A DNA stretch of 64,000 nt from an uncultured Polycyclovorans sp. (GTDB lineage Bacteria; Pseudomonadota; Gammaproteobacteria; Nevskiales; Nevskiaceae), in contig CAKZHZ010000047.1 in NCBI GenBank assembly GCA_936928855.1, forward strand, positions 7,803 to 71,802, read 5' to 3'. A program made the position numbers and the translations under genes. Numbering within the stretch: position 1 is the first letter of the stretch; every line of letters begins with the position of its first letter. Shown here one piece after another: positions 7,966 through 18,248 of this stretch. A model generated the notes under the pieces. The model saw only the letters and a list, made by a program, of their open reading frames with translations. It did no database searches and was not told the DNA's origin.

Positions 7966-9000
7966 ATGTCCGATGTGCTCAACAGCCGTGCCGAGGAACT
8001 GCTCAAGCTGCTGATCCAACGCTATATCCAGGATGGCCAGCCGGTCGGGTCACGGACACTGTCGCGTGCTGCCGGGCTGGGGTTGTCCTCGGCCACCATC
8101 CGCAATGTCATGGCCGACCTGGACGAGCTGGGTTTCGTGGCTTCTCCGCATACTTCGGCCGGGCGCATCCCCACCCAGCGGGGGTATCGCTATTTCGTCG
8201 ACAGCCTGCTGTCGCCGGAGCCTCTGGACGAGCCTAGTCGCACCGCGTTGGAGGCCGAGTTCGGGCGCAGCCGCCACAACTCCGCGCAGGATCTGGCCCA
8301 GGCTGCCAGCAGTCTGTTGTCGCAGTTGTCCCGCATGGCGGGGGTGGTGACCCTGCCTCGGCGCAACCTCGCCACCCTGCGGCGGATCGAGTTTCTGCCT
8401 CTGTCTGACCAGCGGGTGCTGGCGATTCTGGTCGTCAACCAACACGAAGTGCAGAACCGGGTGCTGCAGATGGATCGCGCCTACGGGGCTGACGAGCTGG
8501 CGCAGTACGCCAATGCGCTCAACGAGCGCTTCGCCGGGCGCAACCTGGTCGACCTGCGCCGGGCGCTGCTGGAAGAGGCGGTGGTCGCCCAGAACGAGGT
8601 CAATCAGGTGTTGCAGCAGGCGGCACGCATTGCCAGTCAGGCGATGGAGCCGGGTCAGCAGCAGAAGGACTTCGTTCACGCCGGGGGCGCCAATCTGTTC
8701 GGTTTTCAGGAGCTGGCGGACGTGCAGCGGCTGCGGGGGCTGTTCGATGCCCTGGATCGCAAGCGCGATCTGCTGACCCTGTTCGACCAGTGTCTGGGGG
8801 CGGACGGGGTGCAGGTGTTCATCGGTGAGGAATCGGGCTATCAGGTGCTCGACGAAATGGCGGTGGTGACCTCTCCCTACTATGTGGATGGCCAGGTGGC
8901 AGGCATTCTCGGGGTGATCGGGCCGACCCGCATGGCCTATCAGCGCATCATCCCCCTGGTTCGCGAGACGGCGCGAATCCTGTCACGAGGCCTGGACTGA
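7966..9000 (+). CDS. hrcA: Heat-inducible transcription repressor HrcA
   Basis: HrcA represses chaperone operons through CIRCE operators. Starting from ATG 7966 the protein has 344 residues: an N-terminal winged helix (RAEELLKLLIQRYIQDGQPV, SSATIRNVMADLDELGF, SAGRIPTQRGYRYFVDS) and a GAF-like C-terminal domain ending QRIIPLVRETARILSRGL. I start here because the family N terminus follows directly; the longer frame runs into nadK. I see no clear CIRCE inverted repeat upstream of hrcA, grpE or dnaK; the promoters before grpE and dnaK look like sigma32 sites, so the HrcA target is not obvious. Confidence 0.95.
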   Translation: MSDVLNSRAEELLKLLIQRYIQDGQPVGSRTLSRAAGLGLSSATIRNVMADLDELGFVASPHTSAGRIPTQRGYRYFVDSLLSPEPLDEPSRTALEAEFGRSRHNSAQDLAQAASSLLSQLSRMAGVVTLPRRNLATLRRIEFLPLSDQRVLAILVVNQHEVQNRVLQMDRAYGADELAQYANALNERFAGRNLVDLRRALLEEAVVAQNEVNQVLQQAARIASQAMEPGQQQKDFVHAGGANLFGFQELADVQRLRGLFDALDRKRDLLTLFDQCLGADGVQVFIGEESGYQVLDEMAVVTSPYYVDGQVAGILGVIGPTRMAYQRIIPLVRETARILSRGLD

Positions 9001-9043
9001 GCTGGTCCCCACGCTGTTTTAGCGTTCCGGCATCGCAGCAACC

Positions 9044-9071
9044 CTTGAAAAATGCGGAGGCCGCCCCAAGG
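9044..9071 (+). promoter_or_regulatory. Sigma32-type heat-shock promoter of grpE
   Basis: CTTGAAA, 13 bases, CCCCAAGG matches the RpoH consensus (CTTGAAA - 11 to 16 - CCCCATnT) closely. It lies 72 bp before the grpE start in the hrcA-grpE gap, so grpE-dnaK can be induced separately from hrcA. Confidence 0.7.
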
Positions 9072-9142
9072 CTTTGGGCGCGGCGCTCAGGACCTGATGG
9101 GCCCTCCGTCGCAGCCCATTCACTCGAACCTTAGGTCTCCGC

Positions 9143-9694
9143 ATGAGCCCGACCGACGTGCCACCCGAACACCCGCAGGACACCCTCGATCCCAACGAGC
9201 GCATCGCCGAACTTGAGCAGGCGCTGGCCGAGGCCGAAGCGCGTGCCACGCAGGCCCGTGACGCCCAGCTGCGGGCGGCAGCGGATCTGGAAAACACCCG
9301 GCGCCGACTGGAGCGTGAAGCCCAGACCAGCGCCCGGTTTGCCGCCGAGGGCCTGCTGCGCGAGCTGCTGAGCGTGGTGGACTCCCTGGAGCTGGGGATC
9401 AAGGCGGCCGAGCGCCCCGAGGCGCAGGTGCAGGCGCTGGTGGACGGCATGACGCTGACCCACAAGCAATTCGATGCCCTGCTGGAAAAGCAGGGGGTCA
9501 CCGTCGTCGACCCCGCCGGGCAGGCCTTCGATCCCGAGGTGCACCAGGCCATGAGCATGATCGAAAGCGCCGATGTGCCGCCCAACCACGTGCTGTCCGT
9601 GATGCAGAAGGGCTACCAGTTGCACGGTCGCCTGCTGCGCCCGGCCATGGTGGTCGTGGCCAAGGCGCCCGCAGACGGCGCCGGTGGCGCCTGA
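9143..9694 (+). CDS. grpE: Nucleotide exchange factor GrpE
   Basis: GrpE releases ADP from DnaK. The 183-residue protein has the long N-terminal coiled coil (ELEQALAEAEARATQARDAQ, then AAADLENTRRRLERE) followed by the beta domain containing FDPEVHQAMSMIESADVPPN and VLSVMQKGYQLHGRLLRPAMV. All family signatures are present and the length is normal. It follows hrcA and precedes dnaK, with its own sigma32-like promoter. Confidence 0.97.
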   Translation: MSPTDVPPEHPQDTLDPNERIAELEQALAEAEARATQARDAQLRAAADLENTRRRLEREAQTSARFAAEGLLRELLSVVDSLELGIKAAERPEAQVQALVDGMTLTHKQFDALLEKQGVTVVDPAGQAFDPEVHQAMSMIESADVPPNHVLSVMQKGYQLHGRLLRPAMVVVAKAPADGAGGA

Positions 9695-9698
9695 TCCC

Positions 9699-9727
9699 CT
9701 TGAAATGCGCCCCGTGGCGCCCACTTT
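9699..9727 (+). promoter_or_regulatory. Sigma32-type heat-shock promoter of dnaK
   Basis: CTTGAAA at 9699-9705, then 13-14 bases, then CCCACTT, in the 69-bp grpE-dnaK gap. It matches the RpoH consensus less well in the -10 region than the grpE site, but the -35 is perfect. Confidence 0.6.
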
Positions 9728-9763
9728 CTGACTAGACGTTTCAACGAATTTCCGGAGCCCAAC

Positions 9764-11680
<1,917 letters not shown>

Positions 11681-11693
11681 TCTCCGCAGCGCG

Positions 11694-11721
11694 AGGGGTG
11701 AGGTCCAAGGACCTCACCCCT
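11694..11721 (+). terminator. Hairpin between dnaK and dnaJ
   Basis: A perfect 13-bp stem (arms 11694-11706 and 11709-11721, AA loop) is followed by TTTCG. The T run is short, so it may act as a partial terminator or an mRNA-stabilising 3' hairpin for dnaK rather than a complete stop. Confidence 0.7.
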
Positions 11722-11791
11722 TTCGTCGTTTTCAGGTGCCCACCTCCTGCGTGGGCCGCATTCACGCCGGTCAGGCCGCACGCCCCCATCC

Positions 11792-12925
11792 ATGAGCAAG
11801 CGCGACTACTACGAGGTGCTCGGCGTCAGCCGGGATGCCGCCGACGACGTCATCAAGAAGGCCTACCGCCGTCTTGCGATGAAACATCACCCCGACCGCA
11901 ATCCCGGCAATGCCGAGGCGGAAGAGGCGTTCAAGGAGGCCAGTGAGGCCTACGAGGTGCTGAGCGACGCCAACAAGCGGGCGGTGTACGACAAGTATGG
12001 TCACGAAGGCCTCAACCGCAGCGGTGGCGCGGGCGGTGGCGGCGGCTTCGGTGGCGGCGGGTTCTCGGACATCTTCGGGGATGTCTTTTCCGACATCTTC
12101 GGTGGTGCGGGCGGCCGCGGCGGTCCTCGCCGCGGGGCCGACCTGCGCTACATGATGGAGCTGTCGCTGGAGCAGGCAGCCTTCGGCACCGAAGAAACCA
12201 TCCGTATCCCCACCTGGAACGATTGCGACAGTTGCCACGGCCACGGCACAGCGGACGGCAAGCCGCCTCCGACGTGCTCGACCTGTCGCGGTACCGGACG
12301 GGTTCGGGTGCAGCAGGGCTTCTTCGTCATGCAGCAGACCTGTCCGCACTGCAGAGGGCGGGGCACGATGGTGACCGACCCCTGTCGGAGTTGTCGCGGG
12401 GCGGGCAAGGTCCAGAACGACAAGACCTTGCAGGTGAAAGTGCCGCCGGGCGTCGATACCGGAGACCGCATCCGCTTGTCGGGCGAGGGCGAACCGGGTG
12501 AGACCGGTGCGCCGCCGGGCGATCTGTACGTACAGATCAACGTCAAACCGCATGATTTCTTCGAGCGCGAAGGCAATGATCTGTACTGCACCGTACCGGT
12601 GAGCATGGTGACGGCTGCGCTGGGCGGCGAGCTGGAAGTGCCGACCCTGGAGGGGCGGGCGACCCTCAAGATTCCCGAGGGGACCCAGACCGGCAAGACC
12701 TTCCGCCTGCGTGGGCTGGGTGTGAAGTCGGTTCGGGGCGCCGGGCAGGGCGACCTGCTATGCAACGTCCGGGTGGAAACACCGGTCCGGCTCAGCAAGC
12801 GGCAGCGGGAGTTGCTGCGGGAGCTGGCGGACACGCTGGCCGATGATGGTGCCCGACACAGCCCGGAAACCACCTCCTGGCTGGACAAGGCCAAGCAGTT
12901 CTTCGACGAGCACCTCAAGCCCTAA
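11792..12925 (+). CDS. dnaJ: Co-chaperone DnaJ (type I Hsp40)
   Basis: DnaJ activates the DnaK ATPase. The 377-residue protein has a J domain with the HPD motif ([10 protein letters not shown]), a Gly/Phe-rich linker (about residues 75-110) and the zinc-finger domain with four CxxCxGxG repeats: [24 protein letters not shown] and CRSCRGAG. The C-terminal substrate-binding region follows. Length is normal. It is separated from dnaK by 111 bp containing a strong hairpin. Confidence 0.97.
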   Translation: MSKRDYYEVLGVSRDAADDVIKKAYRRLAMKHHPDRNPGNAEAEEAFKEASEAYEVLSDANKRAVYDKYGHEGLNRSGGAGGGGGFGGGGFSDIFGDVFSDIFGGAGGRGGPRRGADLRYMMELSLEQAAFGTEETIRIPTWNDCDSCHGHGTADGKPPPTCSTCRGTGRVRVQQGFFVMQQTCPHCRGRGTMVTDPCRSCRGAGKVQNDKTLQVKVPPGVDTGDRIRLSGEGEPGETGAPPGDLYVQINVKPHDFFEREGNDLYCTVPVSMVTAALGGELEVPTLEGRATLKIPEGTQTGKTFRLRGLGVKSVRGAGQGDLLCNVRVETPVRLSKRQRELLRELADTLADDGARHSPETTSWLDKAKQFFDEHLKP

Positions 12926-12929
12926 GCCG

Positions 12930-12959
12930 TCGCCGGGTCGGGCGGCTGCCCGCCGGCGA
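12930..12959. terminator. GC-rich nested hairpin between convergent dnaJ and parA
   Basis: Outer arms TCGCCGG/CCGGCGA enclose inner arms CGGGC/GCCCG. No T tract follows on either strand, so this is at best a bidirectional terminator aided by other factors. Confidence 0.45.
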
Positions 12960-12977
12960 TCGGTGGTTCAGTCGCGC

Positions 12978-13742
12978 TCAGTCGTTCAGGGCGTTGAACA
13001 GGGCAAGGTACTCCTGCGTAACCCTGTGACGCGCATCTTCCCAGATCAGCGGACGGTGGTGCTCGTGGGATTCCTTGACCTTCACCGAGGTCGACAGCGT
13101 CTGCGCCATTACCGGGTGGCCCTCGGCGCGCAGCTCGTCGACCAGGCGCTGCGGTAACCGGGAGCGGGACTGAAACTGGTTGACGACGATGCCTTCGACC
13201 GTCAGGTCCTCGTTGTGGTCCGCTTTCAGTTCCTGCAGGTTCTCCAGCAGCGTGTAGAGGGCCTGGCGCGCAAATTCGTCGCAGTCAAACGGGATCAGCA
13301 CACGGTCGGCGGCAATCAAGGCGGAGCGGCTGTAGAAGTTCAGCGCTGGCGGTGTGTCGATGAAGACCGCGTCGTAGCCGCGCAGCTTGCGCAAGGCGTC
13401 GCGCAGCTTGTAGATCTTCTGCTTGGCCTCAAGCTTGACGATCAACTCGTCCAGTCGCGGGCTGGCCGCCACCACTTCCAGATTGTCGAAGCGGGTGGGG
13501 GTGGCAAAGCTGCCGAAGCCGGGCTGGCTGAGGGAGAACGACAGCGTGCCTTCGAAGAAGTCGGCAATGGTCTGCGCGGGTGTCACCTCCGGCCCCAGCA
13601 GGTACTGGCTGGCGTTGCCCTGGGTGTCGAGATCGACGACCAGGGTTTTCAGGCCGCGGCTGGCGGCGATGGCGGCGAGGTTGGCGACAATGGTGGTCTT
13701 GCCGACGCCACCCTTCTGGTTGAATACCACGCGTTTGATCAC
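12978..13742 (-). CDS. Orphan ParA-family ATPase
   Basis: A 254-residue MinD/ParA-type P-loop ATPase with deviant Walker A KGGVGKTT (FNQKGGVGKTTIVANLA), DLDTQGNASQYL and the DTPPALNF switch region. The start is GTG 13742. There is no parB or adaptor gene next to it; its neighbours are dnaJ and ppnP, so it is not part of a standard chromosome or plasmid partition locus. Orphan ParA proteins position various cargoes such as chemoreceptor arrays or chromosomal regions. Which one applies here is unknown. Confidence 0.85.
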   Translation of the reverse strand: MIKRVVFNQKGGVGKTTIVANLAAIAASRGLKTLVVDLDTQGNASQYLLGPEVTPAQTIADFFEGTLSFSLSQPGFGSFATPTRFDNLEVVAASPRLDELIVKLEAKQKIYKLRDALRKLRGYDAVFIDTPPALNFYSRSALIAADRVLIPFDCDEFARQALYTLLENLQELKADHNEDLTVEGIVVNQFQSRSRLPQRLVDELRAEGHPVMAQTLSTSVKVKESHEHHRPLIWEDARHRVTQEYLALFNALND

Positions 13743-13843
13743 GACAGCGTTCCTGCTCGGGAGTTGGATCGGGGAGGCAAAGTGTAGGCCATCGTGCGGC
13801 TACAATGCGCCGCCCAACCGGGTTGGTGTCACTCAGGATTCCT

Positions 13844-14125
13844 ATGCTCAAGCACAACAGCTATTTCGATGGTGGCGTACAGAGTGTCGCATTCGAGCGT
13901 CACGGGCGCCGCGCCACGGTCGGGGTCATCGCCCCGGGGGACTATCACTTTGGAACCGAAGCGGCCGAGCGCATGACGGTGACCAGTGGTCAGCTCCGCG
14001 TGCGGCCCGATGGCGGTGAATGGGCGCTGTATCCCGCCGGTACAGCCTTCGAGATTGCGGCCAACAGCGGCTTTGACGTGAGCCCGGTGGGCGGGGCTGC
14101 CGCCTATCTCTGCGAGTTTCTCTGA
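13844..14125 (+). CDS. ppnP: Pyrimidine/purine nucleoside phosphorylase PpnP (DUF1255)
   Basis: A 93-residue cupin of the PpnP (YaiE) family, which cleaves nucleosides with phosphate to a base and ribose 1-phosphate. The start is ATG 13844, giving MLKHNSYFDGGVQSVAFERH, the standard family N terminus. GVIAPGDYHFGTEAAERMTV and GTAFEIAANSGFDV are further family motifs. A TACAAT box at 13801-13806 may be its -10. Its last 22 bases overlap the end of the convergent histidine kinase gene. Confidence 0.93.
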   Translation: MLKHNSYFDGGVQSVAFERHGRRATVGVIAPGDYHFGTEAAERMTVTSGQLRVRPDGGEWALYPAGTAFEIAANSGFDVSPVGGAAAYLCEFL

Positions 14126-15483
14126 GCGACCGGCAGGCGCATTCTCAGCAAGGCCCCACCGGCATGGGGGACAACCTTGCAGTCGCCACCATGCAGTCGC
14201 GCGATGGCGCGCACCAGGCTGAGGCCAAGGCCGTAGCCCTGGGATTGACGCGTCCGGTCGTGGCGGAACAGACGATCGAACACGCGATCCTCGTCCCCGG
14301 TCGGGATGCCGGGACCATTGTCCTCGATGTCCAGTTGCATCCAGTCGCCTTCGCGGGTGAGGGTCAGCAGCACCTGCCCCGCTGGCGGAGTGAACTTCAG
14401 GGCATTGTCGAGCAGGTTCGCCACAGCCTGGAACAGCAGGTGGCGGTCTCCCATCAGCGGGGTGTTGCCCTCCACACCGCGCAGCTGCAGATCGCAGCCG
14501 ATGTCCGCGGCCATCGCTTCGTAGAGTGACATGGCATCACTGACCACCGTTGCCAGGCCGACCGGTCGGAACTGGCTGCGCAGCACCCCCGATTCCACGG
14601 TGGCCAGCTGCAGCAGGGCGGAAAAACTCCCGAGGACCTGATCGATGTCCTCGACACGCTCCTGCAACCAGGGCGCCAGGAGCGCCGGGTCTGGCGGGCG
14701 TCGCTGACCATCCTCAAGGGCGGCGCGCAGGCGCGCCAGCGGCGAGCGCAGGTCGTGGGCGATGGCATCCGTTGCCCCTCGTGTTGCAGCGATCAGCTCG
14801 TTGATCCGGTCCAGCATGGTGTTAAGGGTCTGGGTCAGCCGGTCCAGTTCATCGCCGCTGCCCTGCAGCGGTATGCGGTGTTGCAGGTCACCGGCCACGA
14901 TGCGGCGTGCGCTGGCATTGATGGTTCCGATCTGTCGCGCCGCAGTTCGACTGGCGGCAAAGCTGCCGACCAGCGCGATGAGCAGCGCCAGTGGCACGCT
15001 CCAGCCGGCGGCACGCCGTACCTGTGAGGCCAGCGCAAGGGTTTCGGCGCGGTCGAAGCCGACCAGCAGGCGCTCGCCAGCCGGCAGTACACGCGCGGCC
15101 ACCATCCATTGGATCTCGGTGTTGTCGGGCGGCACCTGGGCGCGTAAGGCGATCGGCGCCGCATCCATCACCAACTCGGTCGGCCAGTGCGGAAAATCGC
15201 CGGCCAGCAGCTGCCCCTCCGCCGACTCGAGCCGGTAGATGCGGCCGTGCCAGGCTGAATCGAGGCGGTCGCGTTCCTGTATCAGGCCGATGACGCCGCC
15301 CAGGCCGTCGATGCGATAGTCCGACTCCAGAATGGCCAGTTCGGCGGTGACGCTTTCATCGAGATGGCCCTGGACGTACTGCAGGCTGAGCGAGGTGATG
15401 CTGAAGATCACCAGACCGGCGCCGAGACTGAACACCAGCGTATTGATCAGCGCCAGCCGCAGCATCAGGCCTGGACGCAGCAT
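14104..15483 (-). CDS. Two-component sensor histidine kinase (HAMP, HisKA, HATPase)
   Basis: Membrane sensor kinase of ~459 residues from ATG 15483; a TTG at 15495 that overlaps the regulator stop is the alternative. A first membrane helix near residues 10-32, a periplasmic domain of about 130 residues and a second helix near 155-175 precede a HAMP segment (SARRIVAGDLQHRIPL). The H box is TDAIAHDLRSPLARL. The ATPase has NLLDNALKFT, DNGPGIP and GYGLGLSLV. It is downstream of and almost overlapping its OmpR-type partner. The stimulus is unknown; the adjoining redox cluster is a possible target. Confidence 0.9.
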   Translation of the reverse strand: MLRPGLMLRLALINTLVFSLGAGLVIFSITSLSLQYVQGHLDESVTAELAILESDYRIDGLGGVIGLIQERDRLDSAWHGRIYRLESAEGQLLAGDFPHWPTELVMDAAPIALRAQVPPDNTEIQWMVAARVLPAGERLLVGFDRAETLALASQVRRAAGWSVPLALLIALVGSFAASRTAARQIGTINASARRIVAGDLQHRIPLQGSGDELDRLTQTLNTMLDRINELIAATRGATDAIAHDLRSPLARLRAALEDGQRRPPDPALLAPWLQERVEDIDQVLGSFSALLQLATVESGVLRSQFRPVGLATVVSDAMSLYEAMAADIGCDLQLRGVEGNTPLMGDRHLLFQAVANLLDNALKFTPPAGQVLLTLTREGDWMQLDIEDNGPGIPTGDEDRVFDRLFRHDRTRQSQGYGLGLSLVRAIARLHGGDCKVVPHAGGALLRMRLPVAQRNSQR

Positions 15484-15491
15484 GCGGTGTA

Positions 15492-16169
15492 TCAAGGCCC
15501 TTCCCGCAGACAGTAACCGGCACCCCGGACCGTATGGATCAGGGGGCGGTTGCCGTCGGGGTCGATGCGGGCTCGCAACCGCGAAATATGCACATCGATG
15601 ACGTTGGTCTGAGGGTCGAAGTGGTAGTCCCAGACCCCCTCCAGCAGCATGGTGCGGGTCACCACCTGTCCGGCGTGACGCATGAGGTACTCCAGCAGCC
15701 GGTATTCCTGCGGCTTCAGGTTGAGCGTCTGGCTGCCGCGTCGCACTGTGCGCGAAAGCCGGTCCATTTCCAGGTCGGCGACCCGCAGCACCGTCGTTTC
15801 GGATACTGGTGAGCCCCGGCGGGTGATGGCGTCGATCCGCGCCAGCAGTTCCTGAAATGAATACGGTTTGACGATGTAGTCGTCGCCGCCGGCCTTGAGC
15901 CCGCGCACGCGGTCATCAACCTGGCCCAGGGCCGACAGGATGATCACCGGCACTTGCTGCTCCGATGCCCGCAGGGCCGTCACCACGGCCAGACCGTCCA
16001 TCTGCGGCAGCATGCGGTCGACGATGCAGAGGTCGTAGGGTTCGGAGACCGCGAGAAACAGTCCGTCGCGCCCGTTGGCGGCGTGATCCACGCGATGGCC
16101 GGCCTCCCGCAACCCCTTGAGCAGGAATCGCGCCTGTTCAGGGTCATCCTCAATGATCAAGATCCGCAT
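15492..16169 (-). CDS. OmpR-family response regulator
   Basis: DNA-binding response regulator of 225 residues from ATG 16169 (MRILIIEDDPEQARFLLKGL); the longer frame to 16217 adds 16 residues with no family match. The receiver has the phospho-acceptor Asp in LCIVDRMLPQMDG and the Lys in DDYIVKPYSFQELLARI. The winged helix ends NVIDVHISRLRARID and IHTVRGAGYCL. It is followed by its kinase eight bases later. Domain order and lengths are normal. Confidence 0.94.
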   Translation of the reverse strand: MRILIIEDDPEQARFLLKGLREAGHRVDHAANGRDGLFLAVSEPYDLCIVDRMLPQMDGLAVVTALRASEQQVPVIILSALGQVDDRVRGLKAGGDDYIVKPYSFQELLARIDAITRRGSPVSETTVLRVADLEMDRLSRTVRRGSQTLNLKPQEYRLLEYLMRHAGQVVTRTMLLEGVWDYHFDPQTNVIDVHISRLRARIDPDGNRPLIHTVRGAGYCLREGP

Positions 16170-16265
16170 GGTGCTGGCATCCCCCAGGGACCGGCCCGCC
16201 CTGTTGTCGTGGGTCATAGGGTAGCCTGCCGCGAATCGGTCTGGCGCGCAGCCGTGATCACAGGG

Positions 16266-17519
16266 CTACCAGCTGAAGCGATAGCCTGCGGTCAGCATCA
16301 CAGCATCGAGGGACGGATCCAGATCGAACCGGCTGAGTCCGGCGGCGGCCTGTGCCGGCACGCCTGCGGTGCTGCCCAGCTGGGTGTAGCCTTCGAGTCT
16401 GACGTTCCACTCGTTGCCGCTGCGCAGGGTCTGACCGTACTTCAGTCCAAGCGTGATCGCGTCAAAGCGTCCCAGCCGAGGGTCGGCGCTGGCCTCGGTG
16501 AGCGTGGTGTCCTCGCCGTCGAACAAGGCGGCACGATAGAAATCCGCCTCGCCCTGCAGGTAGTAGCGGACATGAGGCTCTAGGTAGCGGGTTTCAGAGA
16601 AATTCCAGCGGTAGGTCATGTCCAGGGTTTCGGAGCTGATGCCCCAGTCATCGCGCATGAAGCGAAGTGACACATCCAGTACATCGCGGTTGAACACGAA
16701 ACGCTTGTACTGGGCGAACACGGCCTGTTTCAGGCGGGTGTCCGGTCGTGCCTCGTAGACGTACCGCAGCGGATCGCCATTGGCATCAACCACCGACAGC
16801 AACTTGTATGGGTCATTGAGATAGCCGTCCGACTGACTCATCGAATAGCTGAGCTGGAGGAGACTGACCGGCGACAGTACCTGGGTCACGCTGAGCAGCA
16901 GATCGTAGATCTGCTTGGTTTCGCTGGATTCGGCTCGCGGATTCCCTGGTGCGGCCATCGCCGACAGCGGCTCCGGCGCACCGCCGACCGCATCAATGGT
17001 GTCTTGCGCCACATTGAAGCCGGCACTGATCGTGGTGTTCTTGCGGTTGAAGTCCTTCGACAGCACCGCGCCAGCCGAGATCGACAGATAGTCGTACTCC
17101 TTCGATGCCGCCAGCGAGGTGGTCAGCGTCTGTGCGCCCACCGGCGTGGTGAAGCTGCCGTCCAGCGCGACCCGGGTATCGCGGAAGTCGTCATCCAGCG
17201 GGGTTTCGAAGGCGTCGGTGGTATACGGCTTGTTGCCGGAGGCACTGGTGAAGGTCTGCGGTCTGTCGGCTGGCGCAGCCCCGTTGGGCGAGGCACCGGT
17301 GAGGGCGTCGACAGTGATGGCTGCGGAGATGCTGCGGTCGTTTTCCAATGCGCGCGTGGCGCGCAGTTTGGGCTCGACAGCCTGCACCCGGCCGTCGGCT
17401 TCGCTGTAGACCAGCGTGGCAGCGTCGAACTGCCACTTGCCGGTGTCAGCGGCCTGGGTGCCGGTACTGCCGAGCAGGGCCAGCGCGGCCGCGCTCAGGG
17501 TGTTGGGCTTCAGTTGCAT
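16266..17519 (-). CDS. DUF3570 outer-membrane protein with a candidate flavinylation motif
   Basis: A 417-residue protein with a signal peptide (MQLKPNTLSAAALALLGSTG, cut after TQA) and alternating beta-strand segments ending in ...YRFSW, typical of outer-membrane beta-barrels of the DUF3570 family. Thr74 lies in VDALTGASPNG, which fits the D-x-x-(S/T)-G-A-(S/T) consensus at which ApbE attaches FMN through phosphate. An ApbE gene is in the same cluster. The gene overlaps the DUF4266 lipoprotein by 10 bases, and the frame upstream of ATG 17519 is that overlap. Function is unproven; extracytoplasmic electron transfer is an inference from the neighbours. Confidence 0.82.
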   Translation of the reverse strand: MQLKPNTLSAAALALLGSTGTQAADTGKWQFDAATLVYSEADGRVQAVEPKLRATRALENDRSISAAITVDALTGASPNGAAPADRPQTFTSASGNKPYTTDAFETPLDDDFRDTRVALDGSFTTPVGAQTLTTSLAASKEYDYLSISAGAVLSKDFNRKNTTISAGFNVAQDTIDAVGGAPEPLSAMAAPGNPRAESSETKQIYDLLLSVTQVLSPVSLLQLSYSMSQSDGYLNDPYKLLSVVDANGDPLRYVYEARPDTRLKQAVFAQYKRFVFNRDVLDVSLRFMRDDWGISSETLDMTYRWNFSETRYLEPHVRYYLQGEADFYRAALFDGEDTTLTEASADPRLGRFDAITLGLKYGQTLRSGNEWNVRLEGYTQLGSTAGVPAQAAAGLSRFDLDPSLDAVMLTAGYRFSW

Positions 17520-17722
17520 CCGCAGCCTCCTCCTCCAAAGCCGCGACCGCCACTGGACGCTTCCTTGCTGAAATAGGTGTGGTCTTCGAAGGCGGCCTGA
17601 GCCGGGTCGGTGACCAGTTGCATATCGGGGCGTGCCAGGGTGCCACGCTGCCAGGGCTGAACCGGCGCGCAGGCGCTGATCAGCAGCACCAGGGTCAGTG
17701 TGAGCATCCGTATGGTGTTCAT
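17510..17722 (-). CDS. DUF4266 small lipoprotein
   Basis: A 70-residue lipoprotein with lipobox LISAC and a short conserved middle (PWQRGTLARPDMQLVTDP, then AAFEDHTYFSKEAS). It ends in a Gly-rich tail, GGRGFGGGGCGCN, with a C-x-C pair. The start is ATG 17722, overlapping the TlpA stop by four bases (ATGA), so translation is coupled. Proteins of this family are found beside DUF3570 proteins. The terminal C-x-C could be a redox pair served by the adjacent thioredoxin; this is inference. Confidence 0.85.
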   Translation of the reverse strand: MNTIRMLTLTLVLLISACAPVQPWQRGTLARPDMQLVTDPAQAAFEDHTYFSKEASSGGRGFGGGGCGCN

Positions 17723-18162
17723 CGGGCAATGGCCTCCTGGATGGCCTGTTCGTAGGTTGGGGTTTCCGCTGTCCGGAAGCCGCTGTGTCGCCACAGCACC
17801 TGGCCGTCGGCATCAAGGATCAGCGCGCTGGGCATGCCTTCCAGTGCGAAATGGCTGGCCAGCGCTCCGGCGGGATCGAACAGCAATGCAAAATGCGCCG
17901 GGTGGCGCTGCAGGAAGCGATCGGCGTCACGGCGCTGCTCGTCGACATTCACGCCAACGAACTGGATCTCGTCGCCATAGCGGCGTTTCATCTCGTTGAG
18001 CCAGGGAAACGACTGGGCGCAGGGCACACACCAGGATGCCCAGAAATCGACATATACCGGCTTGCCCCGATAGGGCTGGAGTACCGACAGTGCCGGGCTG
18101 GCAGAGGCTGATGCGCTGATCCCGATCAACAGGGCCGCAATCAAGGCGGACATCTTCGACAT
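17719..18162 (-). CDS. TlpA-like periplasmic thioredoxin
   Basis: A 147-residue exported thioredoxin-fold protein: signal peptide (SALIAALLIGISASASA), then active site WASWCVPC and the cis-Pro region LEGMPSALILD. It probably reduces or oxidises periplasmic cysteines, as TlpA/ResA proteins do in cofactor insertion. It lies between apbE (86 bp upstream) and the DUF4266 gene (4-base overlap), so its likely clients are encoded next to it, for example the C-x-C tail of the DUF4266 lipoprotein. Confidence 0.9.
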   Translation of the reverse strand: MSKMSALIAALLIGISASASASPALSVLQPYRGKPVYVDFWASWCVPCAQSFPWLNEMKRRYGDEIQFVGVNVDEQRRDADRFLQRHPAHFALLFDPAGALASHFALEGMPSALILDADGQVLWRHSGFRTAETPTYEQAIQEAIAR

Positions 18163-18248
18163 GACAGGTCACCGTTTACGACGAGTGGTGATTGTCGGTG
18201 GCCGGCGCTGTCCCCAGCCTGTTGGGAGGATGAACGTCCGTTAATGTT

